Assembly: GCA_011390575.1 (NCBI GenBank)
Contig: JAABSE010000014.1
Location: 1 to 58,567, forward strand
Source: Sphingobacteriia bacterium
Lineage (GTDB): Bacteria; Bacteroidota; Bacteroidia; Bacteroidales; UBA7960
Direction: 5' to 3'
DNA length: 58,567 nucleotides
The notes beneath the pieces are model-generated. The model searched no databases, had not been told where the DNA came from, and worked only from the letters and a program-made list of their open reading frames with translations. Position numbers and translations under genes: made by a program. Shown piece after piece: positions 25,720-35,564 of this stretch. The first letter of the stretch is position 1. Every line of letters starts with the position of its first letter.

Positions 25720-27318
25720 ATGAAGAAAAATGTCATCATATTTGTTATCATAGTCATTACCATCTCATTGGTGGGACTTATTGGCATTCAACTTTATTGG
25801 ATCAGCAATGCACTATCGGTAAAGGAAGCCAATTTTAGCCGGGGAGTAAGTGAGGCCATAACCACAGCCATATACAAATACAACAAGCTTGAAATGGCCA
25901 ATGCCATCGTTAGAAAACAGGAACAAGACCGCCAGGTAAACCGGTTTTTCAGTGCCCTGGATTCTATCAACCGCGATTATTATCGTGAAGTGCTTAAAGC
26001 TGTAAATACGGAAAGCCATTCCATAGACGATTTGCTCTCGGGTTGGCAGGGAGACCCCTTGGGTCAGCATCCGGATGTATTGGGAAGGGGCTCTCAGCAA
26101 AGCTACGATACCATTTACAATAACCAGCCTCAACGAAACAACCGGCAGAAAGGTTATGCCGCCAGCCCCGGATTATCTAACAGTTATGATGCGTTTCTTG
26201 AATTCTTCCAAAGAACGCAAATCGTTAATGATATTTTTGACGATTTATTTTCCAACAACAATTTATTCAACTCTACTTCGGAGGCAAGCCAAATGACTTT
26301 GGACTCGCTCATTAAAACAGAACTGGAACGTCAAGGGATAAATATTCCTTTTGAATTTGGTGTATATGATCACAACCACAACGTATTACTTACTGAAAAA
26401 ACCGGAGGGTACACAAAAGAATTGATGGAGTCAAACTATATTTACAGTTTATACCCCAATGTGCTTTTTGCCAATCCTGAGTTTCTGCTGTTGTACTTTC
26501 CTAGTCAAAAAACTTACCTTCTCACGCAGATGAACATCATGTCGGCCATTTCTACCATCTTTATTCTGGTCATTATTAGTTCATTTACTTACACAATTAT
26601 TACGATTTTTCGCCAAAAGAAATTATCTTTGATAAAAAATGACTTCATTAACAATATGACCCATGAATTAAAGACACCTATTTCAACCATATCGCTTGCA
26701 TGCCAGGCTCTTAGAGATACAGACGTTCAAAAGTCGGAAACATTATACCAGAATTACATCAATGTAATCAACGAAGAAAACAAACGGCTGGGGATGATGG
26801 CAGAAAAAGTGCTGCAAACGGCACAATTAGAAAAGGGCAAGTTGCGTTTAAACAAAGTAGGTTTCAATTTGCATGATGTTATTGAAGACGCCATTAAGAA
26901 AATTGACCTTCAGCTCAAGTCAAGACACGGAAAGATATCCACACACCTGGCAGCTGAATTTAGTTTTGTTGAGGCTGATAAAGTTCATTTGGTAAATGTT
27001 ATTTTTAACCTGCTTGATAATGCCATAAAATACTCACATGAAAGCCCTGAAATAAAAATCTCTACAGAAAATGTGAACAAGGGCATATTAATTCATGTTA
27101 AAGATAAAGGAATGGGTATAAGCAAAGTAAATCAAAAGAAGATTTTCGATACCTTATACCGGATTTCCACCGGAAATGTTCATAACGTAAAAGGCTTTGG
27201 ATTAGGCTTGAGCTATGTCAAAGCAATTGTAGAATTGCACGGAGGATATATCAATCTTGAAAGTGAGTTAAAAAAAGGCTCAACTTTCAGCGTTTTTATT
27301 CCTTTCGGGTTTGAATAA
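25720..27318 (+). CDS. rprX: Sensor histidine kinase, RprX-like
   Basis: The 532-residue product has a first membrane segment at residues 5-28, a sensor region of about 240 residues outside the membrane, and a second segment at about 272-297. The DHp helix carries phospho-acceptor H315 in NNMTHELKTPIS. The ATP-binding domain has NLLDNAIKYS (N box), DKGMGIS (G1) and GFGLGLSYV (G2). The pairing with an RprY-like regulator 44 bases downstream matches the Bacteroides RprX/RprY pair. The sensed signal is not readable. Confidence 0.85.
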   Translation: MKKNVIIFVIIVITISLVGLIGIQLYWISNALSVKEANFSRGVSEAITTAIYKYNKLEMANAIVRKQEQDRQVNRFFSALDSINRDYYREVLKAVNTESHSIDDLLSGWQGDPLGQHPDVLGRGSQQSYDTIYNNQPQRNNRQKGYAASPGLSNSYDAFLEFFQRTQIVNDIFDDLFSNNNLFNSTSEASQMTLDSLIKTELERQGINIPFEFGVYDHNHNVLLTEKTGGYTKELMESNYIYSLYPNVLFANPEFLLLYFPSQKTYLLTQMNIMSAISTIFILVIISSFTYTIITIFRQKKLSLIKNDFINNMTHELKTPISTISLACQALRDTDVQKSETLYQNYINVINEENKRLGMMAEKVLQTAQLEKGKLRLNKVGFNLHDVIEDAIKKIDLQLKSRHGKISTHLAAEFSFVEADKVHLVNVIFNLLDNAIKYSHESPEIKISTENVNKGILIHVKDKGMGISKVNQKKIFDTLYRISTGNVHNVKGFGLGLSYVKAIVELHGGYINLESELKKGSTFSVFIPFGFE

Positions 27319-27349
27319 TATCATCTTAGAAAAATCGAAAAATAATTTT

Positions 27350-27355
27350 AGGAGG
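27350..27355 (+). promoter_or_regulatory. Strong Shine-Dalgarno site of the response regulator
   Basis: AGGAGG stands seven bases ahead of the ATG at 27363. Perfect Shine-Dalgarno sites are uncommon in this window, so this one may keep regulator output high relative to the kinase. Confidence 0.6.
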
Positions 27356-27362
27356 TTTAATA

Positions 27363-28079
27363 ATGGAGAATAAGAAAATTAAAATTTTACTGGCAGAAGA
27401 TGACCCCAACCTGGGAACGATTCTCAAAGCTTTTTTAGAAGCCAAAGGGTTCCCCGCCAAACTGGCTGTCAATGGAGTGGAAGCTCAGAATATGTTTTTG
27501 AAAGAATCTTTTGATTTCTGCATATTTGATGTCATGATGCCCGAAAAGGATGGTTTTACCCTGGCCAAAGATATTCGGAAAATCGACAAAAAAGTCCCGA
27601 TCCTTTTCCTTACGGCCAAAACCATGCAGGAAGATATTATTGAAGGACTGAAAATTGGTGCCGACGATTATCTCACTAAGCCTTTCAGCATGGAAGAGTT
27701 ACTCCTGCGCATCAACGCCATCATCAGACGTGCCAACCTTGATGATGCTTCCAGCTCTCAAAAAACGTTTTTCCATATCGGAGACTACACCTTTGACTTC
27801 TCGCGCCAGATACTTGCCTATAAAGGTGAGGAGCAAAAGCTTACGTCCAAGGAAGCGCAGCTGTTGAAAATGCTGTGTGACTTCACCAATGAAGTACTTG
27901 ACAGATCGCTGGCCCTGAAAAAAATATGGCTCGACGACAATTACTTCAACGCGCGAAGCATGGATGTTTACATCGCTAAACTGAGAAAATATCTCAAGAG
28001 AGATCCTAATGTGGAATTGCTCAACGTGCACGGTAAAGGATTTAAGCTTATAGTGAACGAAAACACCAACGTAGGTTAA
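27363..28079 (+). CDS. rprY: OmpR-family response regulator, RprY-like
   Basis: The 238-residue product has a receiver domain with the acidic pocket D13/D14, phospho-acceptor D56 (FDVMMPEKDGF) and conserved K106 (YLTKPFS). A winged-helix domain follows (LTSKEAQLLKMLCDF to the C-terminus, with SMDVYIAKLRKYL as recognition helix and VELLNVHGKGFKL as wing). It acts as a DNA-binding transcription factor controlled by the adjacent kinase. The receiver is close in style to Bacteroides RprY. Confidence 0.88.
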   Translation: MENKKIKILLAEDDPNLGTILKAFLEAKGFPAKLAVNGVEAQNMFLKESFDFCIFDVMMPEKDGFTLAKDIRKIDKKVPILFLTAKTMQEDIIEGLKIGADDYLTKPFSMEELLLRINAIIRRANLDDASSSQKTFFHIGDYTFDFSRQILAYKGEEQKLTSKEAQLLKMLCDFTNEVLDRSLALKKIWLDDNYFNARSMDVYIAKLRKYLKRDPNVELLNVHGKGFKLIVNENTNVG

Positions 28080-28122
28080 TTAATTCTATATTATAGCAGG
28101 TGATTGACTTGCACACTAATTC

Positions 28123-28163
28123 AATGGGTTGCAATGTAATGAAAAGTTACAGTGCAACCCATT
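28123..28163 (+). terminator. Terminator of the two-component operon
   Basis: Seventeen-base arms with one mismatch (28123-28139 and 28147-28163) enclose a seven-base loop, followed by a T-rich tract. Confidence 0.75.
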
Positions 28164-28400
28164 TGTATTTATAATTTGTTCAGGCTATCAGGTCATTTGC
28201 TATTGGTTTTCAGGTAGTGCCCAAAGAAGAACCACAAAATAAGAATAACCCTGAATAAAAAGTTGTATTCCTGATCTATACAATCTCACACGGGTTATCC
28301 GACAACTTAAAAGATAAAAAAGGAACCAGGAAAATGCCGGAACATATAGAAAGGGTGAAAACTGCTGAGGGTTTTCTTATGAAATGTACAAGGTCTTTAG

Positions 28401-28408
28401 TATATTTG
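28401..28408 (+). promoter_or_regulatory. -7 box of the suf operon
   Basis: TATATTTG fits TAnnTTTG exactly, about 96 bases before the sufB start. The 28080-28400 stretch before it holds no gene. Confidence 0.5.
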
Positions 28409-28503
28409 CACTCCAATTTAAAATTAATCTAAATAAGAATAAAACTCCCAACATACCAGGAAGTTGCTTGTTGGAACATACATAAAAACATAAACAAGTG
28501 CCC

Positions 28504-29955
28504 ATGGCAGAAGATAAAAGCAATGACATACTTGACGAAGTAACGCAGAGCGAATACAAGTATGGATTTTACACAGATATTGAAATGGATCAAGCCCCCA
28601 AAGGGCTCACGGAAGATACCGTGCGGTTTATTTCGGCCAAAAAGAATGAACCTGAATTTATGCTTGAATTCAGGCTTAAAGCATTTCGTCACTGGCAAAC
28701 GCTCAAGGAACCCAAATGGGCTCATGTGCATTACCCGTCCATCGATTTTCAGGATATTATCTATTATTCGGCCCCCCGAAAAAAACCCAAATATGAAAGT
28801 CTGGACGAGGTGGACCCGGAATTGCTGGAAACTTTCGAAAAGCTGGGGATTCCCCTTAATGAGCAGAAGCAGCTGGCCGGGGTTGCCGTTGATGCTGTAA
28901 TGGACAGCGTTTCGGTAGCTACCACCTTTCGATCCACCCTGGAGGAAAAGGGTATTATCTTTTGCTCCTTCAGTGAAGCAGTTCAAAAACACCCTGAGCT
29001 GATAAAAAAACACATGGGATCGGTTGTTCCCTATACCGACAACTTTTACGCTGCTCTTAACTCAGCCGTTTTCAGTGATGGTTCTTTTTGTTATATTCCC
29101 AAGGGCGTAAGATGCCCCCTGGAGTTGTCGACCTATTTCCGAATCAATGCTGCCAATACCGGCCAGTTTGAGAGAACGCTTATTGTTGCCGAAGAAGGCA
29201 GTTATGTCAGCTATATGGAAGGTTGCACTGCCCCCATGCGGGATGAGAACCAGCTTCATGCTGCCATTGTAGAGATTATCGCCAAAAAAGATGCGGAAGT
29301 AAAATATTCTACCGTACAAAACTGGTGGCCGGGAGACAAAAAAGGCAAAGGCGGAGTTTACAACTTCGTTACCAAGCGGGGAATCTGTGAGGGAGACAAT
29401 TCCAAGATTTCCTGGACACAGGTGGAAACCGGCTCTGCCATCACCTGGAAATATCCCAGTGTTGTTCTTTTGGGAAACAATTCCATTGGAGAGTTCTATT
29501 CTGTGGCTGTTACCAACAATATGCAACAGGCAGACACAGGAACGAAAATGATTCATTTGGGTAAAAACACCAAAAGTACCATTATCTCAAAAGGCATCTC
29601 AGCAGGTCGCAGCAACAACAGCTACCGCGGACTTGTAAAAACCACCCGTAATGCTGAAAACGCAAGAAACTTTTCTCAATGCGACTCATTGCTGCTGGGT
29701 GATCAATGCGGAGCCCACACATTTCCCTATGTGGAGGTAGGAAACCGTTCATCTATTGTAGAACACGAAGCAACCACCAGCAAAATATCCGAAGACCAGC
29801 TCTTTTACTGCCTGCAAAGGGGTATTGATATGGAAGGAGCCATCGGACTCATTGTCAATGGTTATGCCAAAGAAGTATTGAGTAAACTCCCCATGGAATT
29901 TGCAGTAGAAGCACAAAAACTCTTATCCATAAGCCTCGAAGGAAGTGTAGGCTAA
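28504..29955 (+). CDS. sufB: Fe-S cluster assembly scaffold SufB
   Basis: SufB builds iron-sulfur clusters on the SufBCD complex. The product, about 483 residues from ATG at 28504 (a GTG two codons earlier is also in frame), shows SufB-wide blocks: [12 protein letters not shown] near the start, [77 protein letters not shown] and [16 protein letters not shown]. It leads the operon sufB, a 79-codon gene, sufC, sufD, sufS. No sufE or sufU partner is in the window. Confidence 0.95.
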   Translation: MAEDKSNDILDEVTQSEYKYGFYTDIEMDQAPKGLTEDTVRFISAKKNEPEFMLEFRLKAFRHWQTLKEPKWAHVHYPSIDFQDIIYYSAPRKKPKYESLDEVDPELLETFEKLGIPLNEQKQLAGVAVDAVMDSVSVATTFRSTLEEKGIIFCSFSEAVQKHPELIKKHMGSVVPYTDNFYAALNSAVFSDGSFCYIPKGVRCPLELSTYFRINAANTGQFERTLIVAEEGSYVSYMEGCTAPMRDENQLHAAIVEIIAKKDAEVKYSTVQNWWPGDKKGKGGVYNFVTKRGICEGDNSKISWTQVETGSAITWKYPSVVLLGNNSIGEFYSVAVTNNMQQADTGTKMIHLGKNTKSTIISKGISAGRSNNSYRGLVKTTRNAENARNFSQCDSLLLGDQCGAHTFPYVEVGNRSSIVEHEATTSKISEDQLFYCLQRGIDMEGAIGLIVNGYAKEVLSKLPMEFAVEAQKLLSISLEGSVG

Positions 29956-29984
29956 CCAAAACCCTATTAAAAAAAACAAACAAT

Positions 29985-30224
29985 ATGAAGTCAATCGCCT
30001 TTAAATCAAAAATTGAAAACAATAAAATTCCGGTCCCTGCCAAGCATTTTGCTGACCTCAAGGATATGAATCTGAAAGATGTCAGGGTAATTGTGATGAT
30101 CGAGGAGCTGGAAGAATTTGACGACTCAGCATTTGATGAATTTGCCCAACAGTTTTTCAAGAAATATGCCTCTAATCTTGAGCGAATAAAAAATATGATC
30201 GATAACAATAAAGTAGAACGATAA
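29985..30224 (+). CDS. Small protein between sufB and sufC, antitoxin-like
   Basis: The 79-residue product begins MKSIAFKSKIENNKIPVPAKHF, a short beta-hairpin style opening seen in AbrB/DUF2281-type antitoxins. It then has VRVIVMIEELEEFDDS and an amphipathic helical end (FDEFAQQFFKKYASNLERIKNMIDNN). Its stop shares one base with the sufC start (TAATG), so it is translated together with the suf genes. It is not one of the standard Suf proteins. No toxin gene sits beside it. It might be a captured orphan antitoxin or a suf-linked regulator. Confidence 0.7.
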   Translation: MKSIAFKSKIENNKIPVPAKHFADLKDMNLKDVRVIVMIEELEEFDDSAFDEFAQQFFKKYASNLERIKNMIDNNKVER

Positions 30225-30988
30225 TGTTAAGTATAAAAGACCTCTCGGTTTCCATTTATGGAAAACCCATTTTAAAAGATTTCAACTTAGAAGTAAATGC
30301 CGGTGAAGTACATGCCATCATGGGCCCCAATGGTACCGGCAAAAGCACTTTAGCCTCCGTAATTGCAGGCCGGGATATGTTTGATGTTGACAAGGGGCAG
30401 ATCACCTATATGGGGAAAGATTTGCTGGAAATGGAGCCCGAGACACGCGCACGCGAAGGCATCTTTTTGGGTTTCCAGTATCCGGTGGAAATTCCCGGAG
30501 TGAGTATGGCCAATTTCCTGCGTACCGCCATCAATGAAAGAAGGAAATACCATGATCTGGAACCACTCAGTGGTGCTGAATTTCTCAAAATGATGGAAGA
30601 GCGCAAAAAGCTTGTAGACATTCACTCCAAGCTCACCAACCGCTCGGTAAATGAAGGTTTTTCCGGTGGTGAAAAAAAGAAAAACGAGATCTTCCAGATG
30701 GCCATGCTAGAACCTAAGCTTTCAATTCTTGATGAAACAGATTCAGGATTGGATATCGACGCTTTAAAGGTAGTAGCCAACGGCGTAAACAAGCTCAGAA
30801 AACCGGAAAATGCTACCATAGTAATCACGCACTACCAAAGACTGCTCGATTATATCATTCCTGATTTTGTGCACGTACTGTTCGATGGTCGCATTGTGAA
30901 AAGCGGAGGGAAAGAACTGGCTATCGAACTGGAAGAAAAAGGATACGAATGGATTAGAAAAGAAGCGGGTATTGAAGAACCCATGTAA
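30224..30988 (+). CDS. sufC: Fe-S assembly ATPase SufC
   Basis: The 254-residue ABC-type ATPase powers the SufBCD scaffold. It has Walker A GPNGTGKST (34-42), the SufC-specific GIFLGFQYPVEIPGVSMANFLR, signature motif FSGGEKKKNEIFQM, Walker B SILDETDSGLD and the switch His in VITHYQRLLDYI. No membrane segments are present, as expected for this soluble ATPase. Its ATG overlaps the stop of the 79-residue protein by one base, which implies translational coupling. Confidence 0.95.
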   Translation: MLSIKDLSVSIYGKPILKDFNLEVNAGEVHAIMGPNGTGKSTLASVIAGRDMFDVDKGQITYMGKDLLEMEPETRAREGIFLGFQYPVEIPGVSMANFLRTAINERRKYHDLEPLSGAEFLKMMEERKKLVDIHSKLTNRSVNEGFSGGEKKKNEIFQMAMLEPKLSILDETDSGLDIDALKVVANGVNKLRKPENATIVITHYQRLLDYIIPDFVHVLFDGRIVKSGGKELAIELEEKGYEWIRKEAGIEEPM

Positions 30989-31005
30989 CAAATAATTTTT
31001 ACAAA

Positions 31006-32415
31006 ATGCCTGAACTTACTCAAAATATAACCTCAGAACAAATGATGATAAATCTGTTCAGAGAAAACTTTGATGCCATCGTTGCCTCTGAACCCAAAGC
31101 CATCACTGCACTGAGAGAAAAAGCCATCAAAGAGGTTGAGGCCCGGGGCTTTCCTGACACAGACACCGAAAACTGGCGGTTTACCAACCTTGACCCTCTC
31201 TTTCATGCACCTTACCGCTTCGATTTTACCAATCAAAGCCGGCCCTTTGATATTGATAAAATCTTTACCTGCGATGTGTATGATCTGGATACCTTCAGCA
31301 TTACCTTGCTCAATGGCTGGTATGTTTATCAGAATGCACCTCTCACAACGCTGAGCAATGGAACCATCATTGGAAGCCTGGCAAAAGCCATGGAAGTTTA
31401 CCCCGAACTGGTAGAAAAATATCTGGGTAGTGCTGCAGATTTGCAACAGCCAAGTCTTTCAGCCCTCAATACTGCTTTTTTCCAGGATGGGATTTTTATT
31501 TATGTTCCCGAAGGAATTGAAGTTGAAAAGCCCATTCAGATTATCAATATCATTGATTCATCTGAGCCCCTGATGATTCATACCAGGCACCTGGTTATTC
31601 AGGAGGCCGGAAGCAAACTTACCCTGGTACACTGCGACCACTCTCTTACCCACAATATAAGCTTAACCAACAGTTTATCAGAAACGTTTCTGGAAAAAGA
31701 AGCATCTCTGGATTTTTATAAAATCCAAAACAAAGGACGTAACTCAGCGGTGGTGCACAATGCCTATTTCAAACAGAAGCAAAACAGCAACCTGAATTCT
31801 CATGCATTGATTCTCAATGGAGGCTTCACAAAGAATATGATTAATGTCGAGCTGGAAGAAACTGAAGCCCATGCTGTGCTCAACGGTTTGTATCTCGTAG
31901 ACAACAACCAACACGTTGACAATCAGCTATTCGTTGACCATGCAGCACCCAATTGCCTGAGCGAGCAATTGTATAAAGGGGTTCTTGACGATGAAGCCAC
32001 TGCTGTTTTCAGCGGAAAAATCATGGTACGCAAAGATGCTCAGAAAACCCTGGCCTATCAAAACAACAAAAACATACTTCTTACAGATGAAGCCAAAGCC
32101 AACTCACAACCTCAGCTTGAGATTTATGCCGACGATGTGAAGTGCAGCCACGGAGCCACTGTAGGTCAACTCGACCCGGAGGCAATGTTCTACCTGCGCA
32201 CCAGAGGCCTTTGCGAACGCACAGCCAGACAACTGCTCATGTATGCTTTTGCCGGGGAAGTTGTACAACGTATTGCCATTGATCCGCTAAGGGAAAGAAT
32301 TGATCAACTGGTAGAGAAACGTCTGAAAGGAGAACTCTCTATTTGCGACCAGTGTGTGTTGCATTGCAACAGCAAAGAACCCACAGTTTTTAATATCGAT
32401 GTAAGTAAACTATAA
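31006..32415 (+). CDS. sufD: Fe-S assembly protein SufD
   Basis: The 469-residue paralogue of SufB shows the shared right-handed beta-helix core: FFQDGIFIYVPEGIEVEKPIQI, HTRHLVIQEAGSKLTLVHCD, VNVELEETEAHAVLNGLYLV, VDHAAPNCLSEQLYKGVLDDEATAVFSGKI. The C-terminal part is DDVKCSHGATVGQLDPEAMFYLRTRGL. It partners SufB and SufC and is involved in iron acquisition by the scaffold. The C-terminal KRLKGELSICDQCVLHC carries three cysteines. The order sufC-sufD-sufS is standard. Confidence 0.93.
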   Translation: MPELTQNITSEQMMINLFRENFDAIVASEPKAITALREKAIKEVEARGFPDTDTENWRFTNLDPLFHAPYRFDFTNQSRPFDIDKIFTCDVYDLDTFSITLLNGWYVYQNAPLTTLSNGTIIGSLAKAMEVYPELVEKYLGSAADLQQPSLSALNTAFFQDGIFIYVPEGIEVEKPIQIINIIDSSEPLMIHTRHLVIQEAGSKLTLVHCDHSLTHNISLTNSLSETFLEKEASLDFYKIQNKGRNSAVVHNAYFKQKQNSNLNSHALILNGGFTKNMINVELEETEAHAVLNGLYLVDNNQHVDNQLFVDHAAPNCLSEQLYKGVLDDEATAVFSGKIMVRKDAQKTLAYQNNKNILLTDEAKANSQPQLEIYADDVKCSHGATVGQLDPEAMFYLRTRGLCERTARQLLMYAFAGEVVQRIAIDPLRERIDQLVEKRLKGELSICDQCVLHCNSKEPTVFNIDVSKL

Positions 32416-32420
32416 AATCA

Positions 32421-33641
32421 ATGCCCTTTAACACTGAACAGCTACGAAGAGAATTTCCGGCCCTGCATCAGGAAGTAAATAAGAGACCCCTCATTTACTT
32501 CGACAATGCAGCAACCACCCAAAAGCCCAAAGCGGTAATTGAGCGAATACTCCAGTATTACAGCCGGGAAAACAGCAACATACATCGTGGTGCCCACTTT
32601 TTGAGCCAGCAGGCCACAGAAGCTTACGAAGAGGCCCGCAATACTGTTCAGATGTTTATCAACGCAGCATTCAACCATGAAATCATATTTACCCGTGGCA
32701 CCACCGAGGCTATCAACCTGGTTGCATATTCATTCTTTAAAAAGTTTGTAAAAAAAGGAGATGAGATCATTATATCTGCCATGGAACATCATTCCAACAT
32801 TGTTCCCTGGCAGATTGCCTGTGAAGACTATGATGCAGTGCTAAAGGTAATACCTATGGACGACGATGGGGTTTTGGATATGAACGCCTACAAGCAACTG
32901 CTTGGGCCCAAAACCCGTTTGGTGGCCGTTACCCATGTAAGCAACGCGCTGGGCACCATCAACCCTGTAAAAGAGATGACCCGCCTGGCCCATGAACACA
33001 ATGCTGCAGTGCTCATCGACGGTGCCCAGGCTTTATCACATATCAAGGTCGATGTTCAGGACCTCGACTGTGACTTTTACTGCTTTTCTGGTCATAAGCT
33101 CTATGGCCCCATGGGTGTGGGCGTACTGTATGGAAAAGAAGACTGGCTCAACCAGATGCCTCCCTACCAGGGGGGCGGAGAAATGATCAAAGAGGTTACT
33201 TTTGAAAAAACCACCTTTAATGAACTCCCTTTCAAGTTTGAAGCCGGAACCCCCAACGTAGGAGATGTTTTAGGAATGGAAGCAGCCATCAGGTTTATTT
33301 CCTACCTGCGGATTGACGAGATTGCCAGCCACGAGCAAAAATTGCTTGAGTATGCAGTAAAACAACTCAAAACCCTTGATAACATACGCTTTATTGGCAC
33401 TGCCCCTGAAAAAACCTCTGTAGTTTCGTTTGTTTTTACGGACATTCACCCCTACGATACAGGCACCATTCTCGACAAGCTGGGCATTGCCGTTAGAACA
33501 GGTCACCACTGTGCACAGCCTGTTATGGATCATTTTGGTGTGCCGGGTACCGTGCGAATATCTCTGGCTATTTACAACACTAAAAGCGAAATTGACCAGT
33601 TGATAACAGCCCTGAAGCAGGTTAGAGAAATGTTTGCCTGA
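32421..33641 (+). CDS. sufS: Cysteine desulfurase SufS
   Basis: This PLP enzyme takes sulfur from cysteine and passes it as persulfide to the Suf scaffold. The 406-residue product has the PLP lysine K226 in FSGHKLYGPMG, H124 in MEHHSNIVPW stacking on the cofactor, and the persulfide Cys C364 in GHHCAQPVMDHF, at the same positions as in E. coli SufS. A group II desulfurase normally needs SufE or SufU for sulfur transfer, and neither is nearby. It is the last gene of the operon. The converging gene begins 32 bases later and no terminator is visible between. Confidence 0.95.
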   Translation: MPFNTEQLRREFPALHQEVNKRPLIYFDNAATTQKPKAVIERILQYYSRENSNIHRGAHFLSQQATEAYEEARNTVQMFINAAFNHEIIFTRGTTEAINLVAYSFFKKFVKKGDEIIISAMEHHSNIVPWQIACEDYDAVLKVIPMDDDGVLDMNAYKQLLGPKTRLVAVTHVSNALGTINPVKEMTRLAHEHNAAVLIDGAQALSHIKVDVQDLDCDFYCFSGHKLYGPMGVGVLYGKEDWLNQMPPYQGGGEMIKEVTFEKTTFNELPFKFEAGTPNVGDVLGMEAAIRFISYLRIDEIASHEQKLLEYAVKQLKTLDNIRFIGTAPEKTSVVSFVFTDIHPYDTGTILDKLGIAVRTGHHCAQPVMDHFGVPGTVRISLAIYNTKSEIDQLITALKQVREMFA

Positions 33642-33673
33642 CTTATACCTTCATTCTTTTCTAATGCCTTGAA

Positions 33674-35155
33674 TCAGAATCGGTATCCCAGGGTAAAATA
33701 TCCATTGCTGTCAAAAACATTCAGCTGACTGTCCTTATATAATCCTGTAAGCGCCCTTCGCTGCGTATATCCCATGGTAAACATGGATATTTCCAAAGCA
33801 AAACCCAAACTGTACCCCCACTCCTGCTCATTGTACAGTTCAAAATCAAGTGTGTTTCCTGCGTGGGTACCGGCAAAATTATACCGAAACCAGGGTCCTG
33901 CAAATGTGTAGAATCTCACCGGGATGGAAAGACTCCGAGGAGTCCCTAATTGAATATTCAAAGGTAGTGTTACTGAATGGCGCCGAAAAATCCCCTCCTC
34001 CATCTGACTCCCATTAAAATCATACAACAGCTCCTGTTGAAGAGTAAAGTAGCTGCCGATGGGAATTTGCAGATAAAAACCTATAGAGCTCACAAATGAG
34101 GAATTCGCCCGGAAAAATTCATCATCGTAACGATGAAAACCAGAACCCGCATTTATAATTAAGCCTGCAGGAACCCCACTCCTGCCTGCGCTGGACAGTG
34201 CAGGTGCATCAGATTTTGCCAGCGTTGAAGAGGGAAGAATTTCGTTTTGAAGTGAAAATGAAGACACCAAATCAGCCATATACTCATTAATCTTTTCCAT
34301 TCCTTCATAATCCAGCAGATGGTATTGATCTTCAGGTTTATGATAGGGAGATTTGGTTCCCGTAAAAACATGAACCGCTGGAATTCCATTATCACCAAAA
34401 GGCGCTGTATCGGTTCTGCGTTCAATATTATTACCCGTTCTGCGTAAATTAAGGGGATGGCGTGCAGCTCCGGCCTCTGCTATCTCAACACCATTAATCA
34501 TAGAACCCATCCCCCTGAGTTCCAAACCATTGTTGGCCTCATACATCCCCACCATATCAAAGCTAAACATGAGCTTTATATCAGATAGCGCAACCGGGCT
34601 GTTTTCCACAAAATGCTTTGAACCAATCAGGCCGCTCTCTTCTGCATCAAAAGTAACAATAATAATACTTCTCCCGAGCAATTGCGGATTATCGGAAAAA
34701 TAACGCGCCAGTTCAATGATAGCAGCAACACCGGAAGCATTATCGTCTGCACCCGGATAAATGGTCTGTTCATCGTCTCTGTTTTCATATCCAAGATGAT
34801 CATAATGGGCACCCAAAATAATAAATTCGTCTTTCAGCAAAGGATCAGAACCTTCAATATATCCGGTAATATTCCAGGCATCAATCCAGGCCAGGTTTTG
34901 TCGAAACCTGAAAGGCTGAAAAAAATCGCCTCCCAAATCATCAAATGCCTTCAGACCCGATTCTTCAAACATGGACACAATATAATTCCTGGCCCGCTCT
35001 GCACCTGCAGTTCCCAAACCCCTCCCCTGCAGAGAATCAGATGCAAGAACACTTACATGGTCCCGCAGCCTTTCCTTTAGATCGGGATTTTCAGAATAAA
35101 CCATTTGAGGAGTAATAAACAGCAATACAGCAATTAGCAGAAGCGAATTCTTCAT
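33674..35155 (-). CDS. M28 zinc peptidase fused to an outer-membrane barrel
   Basis: The 493-residue product starts with a signal peptide (about 1-21). Residues about 25-305 are an M28 peptidase: H117 (GAHYDH), bridging D137 (GADDNASG), catalytic E172 and zinc E173 (DAEESG), D200 (SFDMVG) and H272 (YHKPEDQ), the full dinuclear zinc site. From about residue 328 the sequence changes to amphipathic strands ending GYFTLGYRF, the form of a PorT-like barrel. The peptidase would then be tethered to the outer membrane by its own barrel. Its substrates are presumably peptides. A structured hairpin lies in its leader. Confidence 0.82.
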   Translation of the reverse strand: MKNSLLLIAVLLFITPQMVYSENPDLKERLRDHVSVLASDSLQGRGLGTAGAERARNYIVSMFEESGLKAFDDLGGDFFQPFRFRQNLAWIDAWNITGYIEGSDPLLKDEFIILGAHYDHLGYENRDDEQTIYPGADDNASGVAAIIELARYFSDNPQLLGRSIIIVTFDAEESGLIGSKHFVENSPVALSDIKLMFSFDMVGMYEANNGLELRGMGSMINGVEIAEAGAARHPLNLRRTGNNIERRTDTAPFGDNGIPAVHVFTGTKSPYHKPEDQYHLLDYEGMEKINEYMADLVSSFSLQNEILPSSTLAKSDAPALSSAGRSGVPAGLIINAGSGFHRYDDEFFRANSSFVSSIGFYLQIPIGSYFTLQQELLYDFNGSQMEEGIFRRHSVTLPLNIQLGTPRSLSIPVRFYTFAGPWFRYNFAGTHAGNTLDFELYNEQEWGYSLGFALEISMFTMGYTQRRALTGLYKDSQLNVFDSNGYFTLGYRF

Positions 35156-35179
35156 GTTTATCTGGTTTTAATTTAACAA

Positions 35180-35241
35180 TCTGGTTAGATGCCTGTCCCG
35201 CTCAAGCGTGGAGAGCTCCTGCTAAAAGCGGGATAACCAGA
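35180..35241 (-). repeat. Branched inverted repeat in the leader of the M28 gene
   Basis: Outer arms 35180-35187 and 35234-35241 and inner arms 35196-35202 and 35227-35233 form a stem. A 10-base palindrome GGAGAGCTCC (about 35210-35219) lies in the loop. It may be a dispersed repeat or an RNA element 25 bases before the start codon. Confidence 0.45.
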
Positions 35242-35564
35242 CAACAATATCCGTTTTGTATGATTTGCCTTGATGCTAAAATATAATCATCCGCGTGCTT
35301 GTCAATAGTAATTTTCAAGGCTCTGTTCATCTCTGTTTGTTTTTATCGGATTCCTTTGATTTTGAAGAACCGAAAATAACAAATATCTCCTCAATGAGTC
35401 ATAAAAAAACAGCAAAATCAATACATTTTTTCTTGTCGTATTTTATATGCCATATATCTCTTTTCATGACTCCCCTGTAGGCACATAAACCCTTACAGGC
35501 GGTAATGATTTTTAATATAAATAAAATTATATTCTCCCGAATTGAACAAATTTTTAATTAAACG

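Noticed and set aside
28498-28503. GTG start two codons before sufB ATG
   Set aside because: The ATG at 28504 begins the conserved part and needs no rare start.
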